Below, piece after piece: positions 51,076 through 62,300 of a stretch of DNA of 64,000 bases. The translations under genes were made by a program, and so were the position numbers. The DNA is from Yponomeuta sedellus (taxonomy: Eukaryota > Arthropoda > Insecta > Lepidoptera > Yponomeutidae). The stretch's first letter is position 1. Each line of letters begins with the position of its first letter. The stretch spans positions 18,040,269-18,104,268 of the forward strand of contig OW203725.1 of the NCBI GenBank assembly GCA_934045075.1. The letters run 5' to 3'. The notes beneath the pieces were generated by a model. The model did not search any database and was not told the origin of the DNA. It saw only the letters and a list, made by a program, of their open reading frames with translations.

Positions 51076-51206
51076 GGGCTGATTTTTCAGATAACTTTTA
51101 TCTGAGGAATAAAAATGGCGGTTTGACAGCTTATGTATGAAAATTATGTCAAACCGCCATTTGTATTGCTCAGATAAAAGTTATCTGTCAATTGAAAAAT
51201 CAGCCC
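51076..51206. mobile_element. Short MITE with terminal inverted repeats
   Basis: GGGCTGATTTTTCAGATAAC ... TCAATTGAAAAATCAGCCC, with inner inverse pairs AGATAACTTTTATCTGAG/CTCAGATAAAAGTTATCT and ATGGCGGTTTGACA/TGTCAAACCGCCAT. At 131 bp it is almost entirely palindromic. Confidence 0.8.
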
Positions 51207-53150
51207 TTAATAGTATATCTATTGAGTCAAATAACTAATTAATGTTGATGAAGCGGAAGTGATCTGTCAGGATCGTGGCAAGTGGCACTCCCTGGTCTCT
51301 GCCTACATACACGCGCGAGGTTATGTATGTATGTATACTTCTCGGAAAATAATTAATTATGGATCTAATAGGTGTTAGGTTCTTAAGTTTATATCTTATT
51401 TATAAAAAAAACTACGCCACTAAAACACTCTTAAGACGAAATTAATTCCGGCTTATAACTTCTTCTGAAAACCGGCTTAACTGCGTCTTTAGAATGTTTT
51501 AGTGGAATCGACGTTTTATACTAAAGACGTATTCTTTTTTAGTGAATAAAGTTTTTATAGTTCCGTTCACTGAAATCACGAATATTTACAAATATGTATG
51601 TGAAACTGTTTTATTAGTGTTGAATCATTAATAATAGTGTTTATTATAATAATATCAATAATCCCTCAAATTATTGCTTCAAAATAAAAGCCTCTTCAGG
51701 GCCGTCTTCTATCAATTACATAAAAACAACCAGTTTCTAATCAACATCCCCACAATAAATTAACATCACCTCTTGTTTACTTTTCTTACACAAATTTAAT
51801 ATGTAATGAATGACAATCTGATTACCATTGTTGTCAATAGTTGCCATTATTTTAAATGATAGAACATCAGAACTGAACATGATCTTTATATCGAAAAAGC
51901 GCTAAAAATCTATCAAATAGCTCAGATAAGAACAGATAATTGTCAGAGTTTCTATAAACACTACACTAAAGACAACTTTTTCAATTTTATTTTTACTCTG
52001 TCAGTAATACGATAATCTTTGGTTACATTTGTCACGTTCCAAGTTGCTATGTTATAGTGTTCCAAATCTATGTATCTATCTATCTATGTTAACACGTCGC
52101 TACTCTTTCCAACGTGACTTACGTCAGTGTAGTAATGTCCGTTTTTTTGATTAGATAAAATCATACTGGTGTAATATCGTTCTTATTACTGTCGTCAGTC
52201 ATATTGGAACGTTGCCAAAATCGAAATCATAAGGCAAAGTCAAAACAAATTGCTGCTTTCCAAAAAATTCGCGTGCTGTCTATTTCTGTACTTTCACTAC
52301 GCAAGAAAAAATAATTATTATGTTGACTCTACACCAAAAAAAATCGCAGAACACACCAAATGTTTCTTTTTAAGAATCTTGGTCTATACAGGTTCCCGCG
52401 AGGCAGGTTGTACCTAATGAGGGAGCCAATGTTAATCGCCGATTTATGTACATTTTAAGTTTTAAGATAAGCTACCTTCCTGTTCACAGCAGTACTACAC
52501 TTTAAAAAGAAATATTTGTACCTTTATTTTTTACTTTTTTCTTGTCTTTAAAATATTTCTAGAGTATTTTACACAGCTTTCACGAAAATATATACCAGCG
52601 CTTTGCGTGTGTAACTTTCCATGCATCTGTGAGCAAACACGAAATATCTACTGGACTTTATCGTACAATTATGTCACTCAAGTATTAATTTCCACTGAAA
52701 TGCTGTATCCACAATGTGTGATACATATTACCGCTCATATCTATACTAGGCGAAGCAAAATGAATTGAAAAAAAGCGTTTTGAGGAATTAATTTCCAGAA
52801 AGCTGGATATTATTTTAATACCTTCATAATCTGAGTTTGCACGGTCCCAGGAGGTGAGCTCAACTTTTGGGGGCCAAAAAACCGCGTAATTTTCGCATAG
52901 TCTTGTGCATGTAGTTCGGAAACGGTACGTTGGATTGAAAATATCATTATTGCAATATTAGAGAGGTTTAAATTTTGCACAAAACTGAAAAAAGTGCGAT
53001 TATTTGAAAATTGAAAATTCCAAAAATTTAGGTCAGCAACATTGACTCTACACAGAATATTTGGCTTTGTGGTAAAGATGTTTACTGTTTTAAAACAAAC
53101 TATCAAATTTATCCTTGTGTCTCAAGAGTAGAAGGGCTATAGTTAACATG

Positions 53151-53303
53151 TTATGCTGCAGGAAGAGGTTTACAGTCTTTGCCATAGTTGTAGGACACTA
53201 TGTACTTGGTCAATTCTTTGAAGGTCTCCAGCGGACAGAAGGCGTTGCACCCCGACACCTCCATCAGACGAGGCTCTGCTGAGTCGTCGTCCCAGTAATA
53301 AAT
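53151..53303 (-). CDS. Acid phosphatase-like last exon
   Basis: Acceptor AATTACAG, stop TAA at 53153-53151. It encodes YYWDDDSAEPRLMEVSGCNA, then FCPLETFKELTKYIVSYN, ending CKPLPAA. The GC...FCPL...F..LT pattern is the conserved C-terminus of the family. No clear AATAAA follows within 500 bases. Confidence 0.9.
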   Translation of the reverse strand: MYYWDDDSAEPRLMEVSGCNAFCPLETFKELTKYIVSYNYGKDCKPLPAA

Positions 53304-56300
53304 CTGTAATTAGCAACGTACTTTACGTGTGTTGTCATGAAATTGTAAAAGTTAGGCTTAGGGAAAAAACAAGGTACAGCTAAAACAAATTTTTCTGAAT
53401 TGACAGACTCTACCCACAAAATTTCAGTGATGCCGGAATGAAGTTAGGAAAAGAAAAATAGTCAAAATATTATAGTCGAATCGCGATTAGTTAAGTGCGT
53501 AACTAAAGCATTAACATTAAAAAGGACTTGGTTCCTTCTCTGCTATCTCTACTTCTCTGCTATAGCTCAAACCGCATGGCAGATCCGGGGCTTTGGCAGC
53601 CGCGGCCGTGGAGCAACGCACTCGCCCAGCAGGGCCGCAACGGTGACGGGCGTGCCCATGCATAGTAGGAGTCGCGAGGAGGAGGACAGCGGTTTAGGTT
53701 TAAGGTGAGGACCTTAAACCCAAACCGCTGTGTGTCACACAGCAGAGTCTTCTCCTCCTTCTGTGGGACCTTTTCGTGTAACTCAAATAACACAGCAGTT
53801 GAAGTCCTTGCGTTACTCACAGCAGCCCCGAGTTTCGCCCGCTGCGGCGGAGTGGTCACGCACGCGCCTAGCGAACCCGCTACGGTGACGGGCTGGCCCG
53901 TACGACCTACGAGGCCCGCACGACCTACGAGGCCCCCGAGATCCTCACCTTGAACCCAAACCGCTGGGCGTCACTCAGCGGAGTCTTCTCCTCCTTCCGC
54001 GGGAGCCTCTCGTGTAGCTTAAACAGCAGGGCAGTCCCGGGGTCCGGCAGCCTCGGTGGTGAGGCTACACACGCGCCCGGTAGGCCACGGTAACGGGCCA
54101 CGAGGCGCGCGAGATCCTCACCTTGAACCCAAACCGCTGGGCGTCACTCAGCGGAGTCTTCTCCTCCTTCCGCGGGAGCCTCTCGTGTAGCTTAAACAGC
54201 AGGGCAGTCCCGGGGTCCGGCAGCCTCGGTGGTGAGGCTACACACGCGCCCGGTAGGCCACGGTAACGGGCCACGAGGCGCGCGAGATCCTCACCTTGAA
54301 CCCAAACCGCTGGGCGTCACTCAGCGGAGTCTTCTCCTCCTTCCGCGGGAGCCTCTCGTGTAGCTCAAACAGCAGGGCAGCCCCGGGGTCCGGTAGCCGC
54401 GGTGGTGGGGCCACGCACGCGCCCAGTAGGGCCGCCACAGTGACGGGTGTTCCCGTGCGCACCACGAGACGGGGTGAGTGGCGCGTGGCGCTCGCCTCCG
54501 CCTCCTTGATTATTTGGTGGAGGAGCGCGCCTGAGGAGTGCAGGTTTACATTGAGTATCCGATGTGTAATTGAAATAACGTTTTAACGTTACGTTTTATT
54601 TTGAAAGACTCCTAAGCATTAGGAAGGCCCCTCACCAAGGTTCCCAATTAACGTAGTTGGGTTTACGACAAACAACATGCTGGATCGAAATGAAACTTTA
54701 CCAATATGTTTAAAGGACACAACTTGAGGTTGGATTGCGCTTAGAATTGAAAATATATGATAAAAAATATGTTAGTGCCTCATAAGCCGTCACATCAGAA
54801 AGAAGCCATCTCAGAAATTTCCTAAAAAAAATCTAATTTTATTTTAGTATTTTTTTCGTGATTCTTAATACGGTCCAACCTCTGTGTCCTCTGAGTATAT
54901 CGATAAGGTTTCATTGCGATCAATCAATTCATGCCGTTGGAAAATTAAAACCAAATTTTAACCAAATATTTTTATGAGAATCGCGGCTCTCTTAATCATA
55001 GTTGTCGCGGCGGGAATAAAGATTTAAAAATACAAACATAACAAAATTAAGAGAGTCCCTATGAAACCTAACAAACTCAGATATTGGTCATAGTAGTTGA
55101 TTATGTCCTTAGTTACCTCCGCTAAGTTTCCTCAGTAGATTGTTGTAGAACATCATAAGATATTCTAAGCGCGCTATGTCCATGAGTTTTCTCTTCACGT
55201 GCTTAGCCCATTTTGGATTGGCTACTTTTATGTCGTCCTGGAAACAATAACAGCCTCGTTTATAAAAATCGATTCTTCTAAAACAGTCTTCATATGAAAT
55301 TGTAAAGTTAATTGTCCATTAAACACTTTTTAGGGCCTAAAGAGCTTTTTGCTTAAAGCGCATAATACTACTCGTTTATAAATAAGACTTTTAATTGATA
55401 ATACTATTTAGTTAGGCAATACATACACACGGATCGTAAGTAGTGTAAAGTTGAATTCCCCCATTTTTTTTAATAACTACACTACCGTCGATTTAATGTA
55501 ATTTGTAATATTATTACCTGTCTGTATTTCTATGAAGCCTGTACACTCTTATGGATATATTCTGTTTTTTAACAATAATATTTCTGTCAAAAGTTGTTCA
55601 CGCATCACGTATTCTATTTTGACTGATACTCTTACAAAACATACAAGGCAATCAGGCCCACCAGCCTAATATTATCAATGTATTTATTAATAGAGCGCAC
55701 GTGGCCTCGTGGAACGAACTGATTGAAATCACTAGGGTTAAGCAACAACAGGCGCAGTCAGGTGCTGGATGGGTGACAGCTAGTGGCATTTTTTCGGGCG
55801 CTTCCGTGCTTCGCAAGGCATGTTAAGCCGCTGATGCTGGCTGTCATGTAATGACAGTCGTTAAGCCATTTCAGAGGCCATATTGGCGGCTTTATAATTT
55901 CTGACAGTAAGGCCCGCCACTGTCTAACAATCCTCCACCGGACGGACCGGACCGGGCTTGGCCCCCGTGGTGGAGTATGGCCTACTCTTCCTGCGATGCA
56001 GGATCAGACCCGTGCCCTAGCAGTGGGGACATACCAAGAGTTGATATAATAATGTATCATTTAATATTCATTTATCAACCAGCCCGTATTCGTCCACTTC
56101 TATGTCCAGAGGCCTCCCGCAATGCCACATCTCTATCAACACCCAGCCGATGACTTTGTTAATGAATAATTAATATGAATTATTTTGTATATGGTAAAGT
56201 GTTCAAATCTACTCTTACATCTTTATATTCCTTGTTTAATGCACTAACCCGTGCTAAAATAGGGACAATTTAAAAAAAATACTCTTACATCTATTAATTT

Positions 56301-59300
56301 ACACTTAAAAGTAAAGAAACTCTCACCTGTATTAGAAATAAATTATTCAAATGATAAGCGTCTTGGGGTGTGCTGAAGTTGGTATTGGTCAGATGAGCGA
56401 TCTTCTGGAAGAATTCCTTGTACGGCTGCAGGATGCCTTCGTCGATGAAGGCTTTCAGTATTCTCTGCTTCTCTTGGTTGTATCGCGGACAGTTTTGCTC
56501 ATACAGTTGCTGAAATTGTATGGAAATTATGGTTCGGATCCCGGGAGTGTCCGATTCGTGTCGTGTCTCGAAGTCCCGGGACTTTTTGTAAATTATAATA
56601 GAAGTTGTTTCATTAAAAAGTGATAATTACTTTGCTAAGTTCCGCCACTAGTACGTATTGCGTATGAAACGCTTCGTATTGCGTATCGTGCGTATTTTCT
56701 CACACAATTATTTATTGGTGTCGGTGGTGGTGTGTTCGTGTCTTGCTTCTGCTTGAAAAAGTGGGAGGGAGGGCGGTGCATTATCTAACCGCATGGTGCT
56801 TGTGGGAAGAAGACGACGATGAAGAGTAAGGGCTCATGCAAACCAACGGCACGTGCCAACTGCAAGCGTCGACGGATGGCGTCAACTGCCGTCAACGGAA
56901 TTCGACGGCAGTCGTTAGCGTGTCGACGGCGGCCGTCAACGTGTCGGCGGCAGCAGTCGACGGGTTTTTACGCTTGCAGTTGTTGCGTGCTACGTAACTA
57001 TTACAGACAGGGAGCCAGTTGCAAAATGGTTTCTGATAAAGAAACACTGTTATTGCTTTTACTTCGCTGTCGCCGACAAAAGCGAAGAAGATGGACACGT
57101 TTATTATGGGCTGAAGAAATATTGATGTACAGAGAACAAGATTGACATTTTTTTACACTCTATCCACATTTGGGAAGAAACGAAAATGAGTTTTTCATTC
57201 ACTTTCACTTACAACTTCCTCACACACAGCCGCCCATGGCCTGTTTTTTATTGTTTTGTTACTATAGTCACTTAATTTACTATAGTCGCGAGTCGCGACG
57301 CTGCGCACTCTTGGACTATTTGCAGTGGACTGACGAAATGGCGGTCGTGGCACGCCACAACTGCAAGCGTAGACAAACGTCGACGGCTGCCGCCGACACG
57401 TGGACGGCTGCCGTCGACGCGCTAACGACTGCCGTCGAATGCCCTTGACGGCAGTTGACGCCATCCGTCGACGCTTGCAGTTGGCACGTGCCGTTCGTCT
57501 GCATGAGCCCTAAAGAAGAGACCCGTGACCCAGCAGTGAAGACAAACGAGGGTTGATATCTATACACTAGATAGATTCCCATACTCTTATTACTCATTAA
57601 AAGCGCCAGCAACTTAACAAAAAAAAACTAACCAAAACTCCTAACTAAGGACGCCAGTGTATGCGATATTGTTTTTTATAGTACAAACGAATACGGAATT
57701 TTAAAGAAGCTAGATTCGAACTCACCATAATTTCATGCCAGTGCTAAAAGCAAGCGTAGCTTCATTCTTTTTATATAAAGTACATACATTCATAGATAAA
57801 CTCAACCTTGTATCCCGGAGGGGTGGTTAGAGAAGGTCTGTCAATTGCTAGGATCCTTATCTCTTCCGATTCATTAACAATCATTAGTTGTTGCATGCAC
57901 GCAAGACGTTTTTATGAATTTTTTTTTTTTTGTTTTTTTATCGATGTAAATAACTCTCTTAAAGTCTACCGGATCTTTCTTCAATACTCTGTATCAACAA
58001 ACGAATACATACAAAATCTTCGCCCCTCGGCGGGTATGTATAAGGTACAGGCTGCCAATCCATAGTATCCTTCCACACTTGGTCAGGCGCCGGGGGCCAG
58101 ATACCGGCCGATATTAACAGGGCCGTCATCTTGCTCAGCTCGGTGTCTGACACGATCACTATACTGGTTTCTGGAAACAATGATAGGGATCATTGCTTCA
58201 GTATGTGTATATATGTGCAAATAATACAAGGTGTCAATGATCCCAATGTCTGCTGAATACGCTATTAGACTTCTTTAAAAAGTTCGTAATTTGTCAATAA
58301 TATAATAGTTCTATTATATTGTTGACAAATTTTTGTTTATTATGGTATAAAAATAATGCCCTATTACGTTTTTTAAGAAAAAAAAGTTATGACGTCACAT
58401 GGTCATAGATTCAATGTGTATATGTGTGTGTAAATAATGATACGGGTCAATGATCTTAATTTATGCTTAACACGCCGTGAGATTCTTGTTTAAAAAAGTC
58501 TTAAGTTGTCAATGTCAATGTAATTGTTCTGTTATACCATAATAAAATGTTGTAGCTTAGAAAATTATCAAAATTTCAATTTATAACGTCACATAATAAT
58601 TTGTACGATGCGAGCGATAAGAACTTTTATAAACTTAATGAAGACACGACGATGGTGAATAGCGTTAAGATTTGAAACCCCAAATTTGAATACTTAATAT
58701 TTATTTTTACAGACACATGTATTAAAATATATTTAAGTTACGTTTAAATTACCATTGTTTCTTAATTGATCGTGATGTTCAAAGCGTGTAGTTGACTAGA
58801 TTAATAAATTCGTTAAAATGGTTAATAAGAAAACATTTTTAATGTTTAAGGTAAATGTTTTACCTGGATCGTATAAAGGCCCAAGGAACTCGTTATATCT
58901 CTTCCTAAGTAATGCGCCCATCTCGTATGTCAATGTTTTTCCTTCCTGCAAAATTAAGGCATTGTTAGACGTGTTGCTAGCAAAATCAAAATCTTTTATT
59001 CATCCTAGCAAAGACTGTGACTTAATAAAGGGTACAAAAGAAATACGGTGTCATTTTCAAGTAAAGTCTAGATCGTTATAGAAATAAATACACAGTTTGA
59101 GTTTAGACTAACACCGCTGAAATTTACCTGTACGTACTTGGCTCTATCAACGTATAATCAGCAATTAATTGCTACATCACTGATTACCGCAGCTGTTATT
59201 GTACATGTGAGATACGTCACAAAATTGGACTCAGACTTTCTCTCAGAGAGTTCTAGTCACCAAGGGAAAGCATAGGTGGTCGCCATAGTCACCTGACGTA

Positions 59301-62300
59301 GAACATTTACGTCGGTAGTTTGATTCATCATCATCAACCCATGTCCCCACCGAGGGGCACGGTTCTCTTCCCTGAGGAAGGTATAGAAAATACTCCACCA
59401 CGGGGGCCAAGTCCGGATTGGCGGAGACTTGCAAGACTAGTGGCTGGTCTTAACTGTCAGAAATTGTCAAGCCGCCCAAAGGATTCTGACTTGGCTTAAC
59501 GACTGCCATCTATCGATGGCAGCCGGCACCAACTGCTTAATATACCTTGCGACGCACGGAGCCGCTCGAAAAAATGCCACTAGCGTTAGTCATAGACGGT
59601 TTACCCATCCATGCACTGAACGCGCCCTGTGTTGCTTAACCTTCGATCACTCTAGCAGCCGAGGCTACAAGCGATTCATATTTGTTGTTTGATTGGCTCA
59701 AATGAAATATTTTTAATCATTATAAAATAGAACATTACCTAATGAACGTTAAAGTTGTCAGATTCACAATGAAGAGGTTATGTGGTGAATAAGGTACCGA
59801 GCGGTGTTAGCGGAGCGGTGTAGAATGCTGGCTTCTCAATCGGGAGGTCGTGGGTTCGAACCCCGGCATGTACCAATGACTTTGTTTTCTAAGTTATGTA
59901 AATTTGTGAAATTATAGTAGCAATACTACTCGCTGACGGTGAAGGAAAACATAGTAAGGAAACCCTAGTGTCTGAGGTGTTAGCGTACCTCAGCGCTTGC
60001 TACGTACAATGGCCCAACTATGAGGCTAAGTGCGGAAATTTCAGGTCTAACTAACTTAAAAATAAATGTGTTGAACAAATGTCCTCTAAATAACTTTTGC
60101 TATTAATCTCCTGTTTAGTACCAGACATCTTCGTCTTGACGGTATAGTAAGCTTTTATGCACAGTGCCCTTCACAACAAACTGTTATGCAGTTTGCCAGA
60201 AACCAACTTCTGTATTTTTGTATTTTTATTTGACTAAAAATCTTCAATCAATCTATCAACATCAAACCTCAAACCCCAAACTATTATTACTTATCACTAC
60301 AAACAAAACTATTGCTCTGCCACGTGTGGAATCATCTTAGGCTGACGACCGATGTGTCAAGCAATAAATCATAATTAGCTAGCGACAGTGTGCTGCGTTC
60401 CTGTTTGTGATTTGTGACGTGACCTTGGTCTGTACTATTCCAATGGATACGATTGTCATTTGTCATACGATCAAAACTGATCAGGCCTGTTCGTATTGAT
60501 CAACAAAAAAAAACAGATTTCTAATACATTTTTCCTTCATCTTTATATGACAACTAGCTTTTAGGTAGCTCTCAACTTAGACCGGTTAAAAACCAACTGA
60601 AAACCGGTTAAAATGGCGAAGCTAAAACAAAGGAAAGTATGTATTAAAATGTTATAATATAAAATACAAACAGTACACTAAGGCACTAAAACGCAGAAAT
60701 AATATCAACGAATTTGACCTCTAAATTCGAAATACGTATGCATGTAGGTATTGTAACTAGTAATCGGCAAAAAAAGACTTAGTGTTATTAGTACATATTG
60801 CTAACCAGAATAGAACTTTTTTGCTGACCGCTTAAATTATAAGTGCTCTAAAAAATGGTATGTACCTAGAAATTTCTTCTATAGGTGCCTCAGCGCTCTA
60901 TGCATGACATGGAGCGGCCTAAATAGATAGAATGTGCCCGTAATAAATTTTACCCGATCTACAGATATTATAGAGTTGTGTATGTTTGTTTAAGCGGTGG
61001 TAGCTCAGTGGGTAGAACCATAGACTGGCCGTACACTTGTACAAGTGGCCTCAGTCTGGGTGTGTTTCCATGTTTATGGTGGAAGTGACAGCGGTGGTAG
61101 CTCAGTGGGTAGAACCATAGACTGGCAAGCGAGAGCCCCAGGTTCGATCCCGAGTGCGGGCATGTACCAATGACTTTGTTTAATTTCAAAGTTACGTACA
61201 TTTGCGAATTTGTAGTCGCAATACCACACGCTAACGGTGAAGGAAAACATCGTGAGGAAACCCGCGGCTTGGTTGGCTCCGCACGTATTGACTAGTCTTT
61301 CCTGTGGGCTAGGCCGACTAAGCTGTCAGGGTGGTATAGGTGCTGGGCAAGCCTACACCATCTATAAAACCATGTCCCAGGCACTGCAGCGTCGGAGTGG
61401 TCCCTTCACCCATCTGGTGTGGGTGAGGATGCCACTGGGCGCTGTATAAATCATCTCATTAAGTAGATGCAAAAAGGCCAATATTATTATTATTATGTTT
61501 ACTATGACACGGTGACTCCTTTTGACAAAGTGTCACGCAATAAGTCGCTGTTTGTATCACGACCTTGGGTCAGGGCCACTCCCGCTGGCGCACCGGGAAA
61601 TGGACACTTCGATTGTCATTTGTCTTCACTTGGCGACAATAGGCGCGATCGCACTACCGATGACAGCTTCCTGGATCCTGGTGCCCTCAGCGATTTGCAC
61701 TCAAGACTCAAATAGCTCGGAGTAGACAGAAACTGTGTCCTATGTGGCTGGCATTGAGTTAAAAGTGTTTTTATTTGAGAACTATCAGGCGTTTCGTCTG
61801 CGCTTGCCCCAAATGTCACGCTTTTTATGTCTGGTTCAATTCTGACATGTAAAATTTCGACCACTTACTGATAAGATACGAATATTTGAATTTACTCTGC
61901 TGGTTCAGTTCTTAATACTTCTTCTTGGGTCATTTGACTCCTAGGGGAGCATAAGGCCTCAACCATAGATTTCCACTTCTGACAGTTCTAATGACAATAC
62001 AGAAAAATGGTAGAAAGAACCAGACGTTGCATACAATCGCTCATATCGTTTCACAATACAATGGTTCACAATTGGTCTAACGTCATAGTCTGCTAAAGGA
62101 AGGAGCGGTCAGCGATATTCGCAATATGACGTAGCCCAGTGTGGGATCATGGATCGGATACGGTCGTGAAAAACTCATTTCGCGAATTGAGGCTCTACGC
62201 TACATAAAAGCCACATTGTCAGAGCCTATCGCTCAATTCCCACGATGGTATGTGACTAATCATAGGTGGCTGTCATCCGCTGTACCTCTAAACCTATGTT

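Larger units (their letters stand above)
49445..53150. other. DOCK intron or 3' region without recognisable exon
   Basis: Contains a family E SINE (about 49530-49640), a family G repeat (49950-50100), an RTE tail (50225-50290), a family B fragment (50670-50805), a short MITE (51076-51206) and a family D copy (51240-51330). From 51340 to 53150 there is AT-rich sequence in which I see no DHR2-like exon on either strand. Confidence 0.6.

Noticed and set aside
56819..57145. 108-residue protein
   Set aside because: Most of the frame is the left inverted repeat of the Harbinger-type element; only the last 39 codons resemble a transposase start.
61616..61864. Antisense 82-residue frame near 61.7 kb
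   Set aside because: No motif, no conserved pattern, no splice signals linking it to the phosphatase exons.
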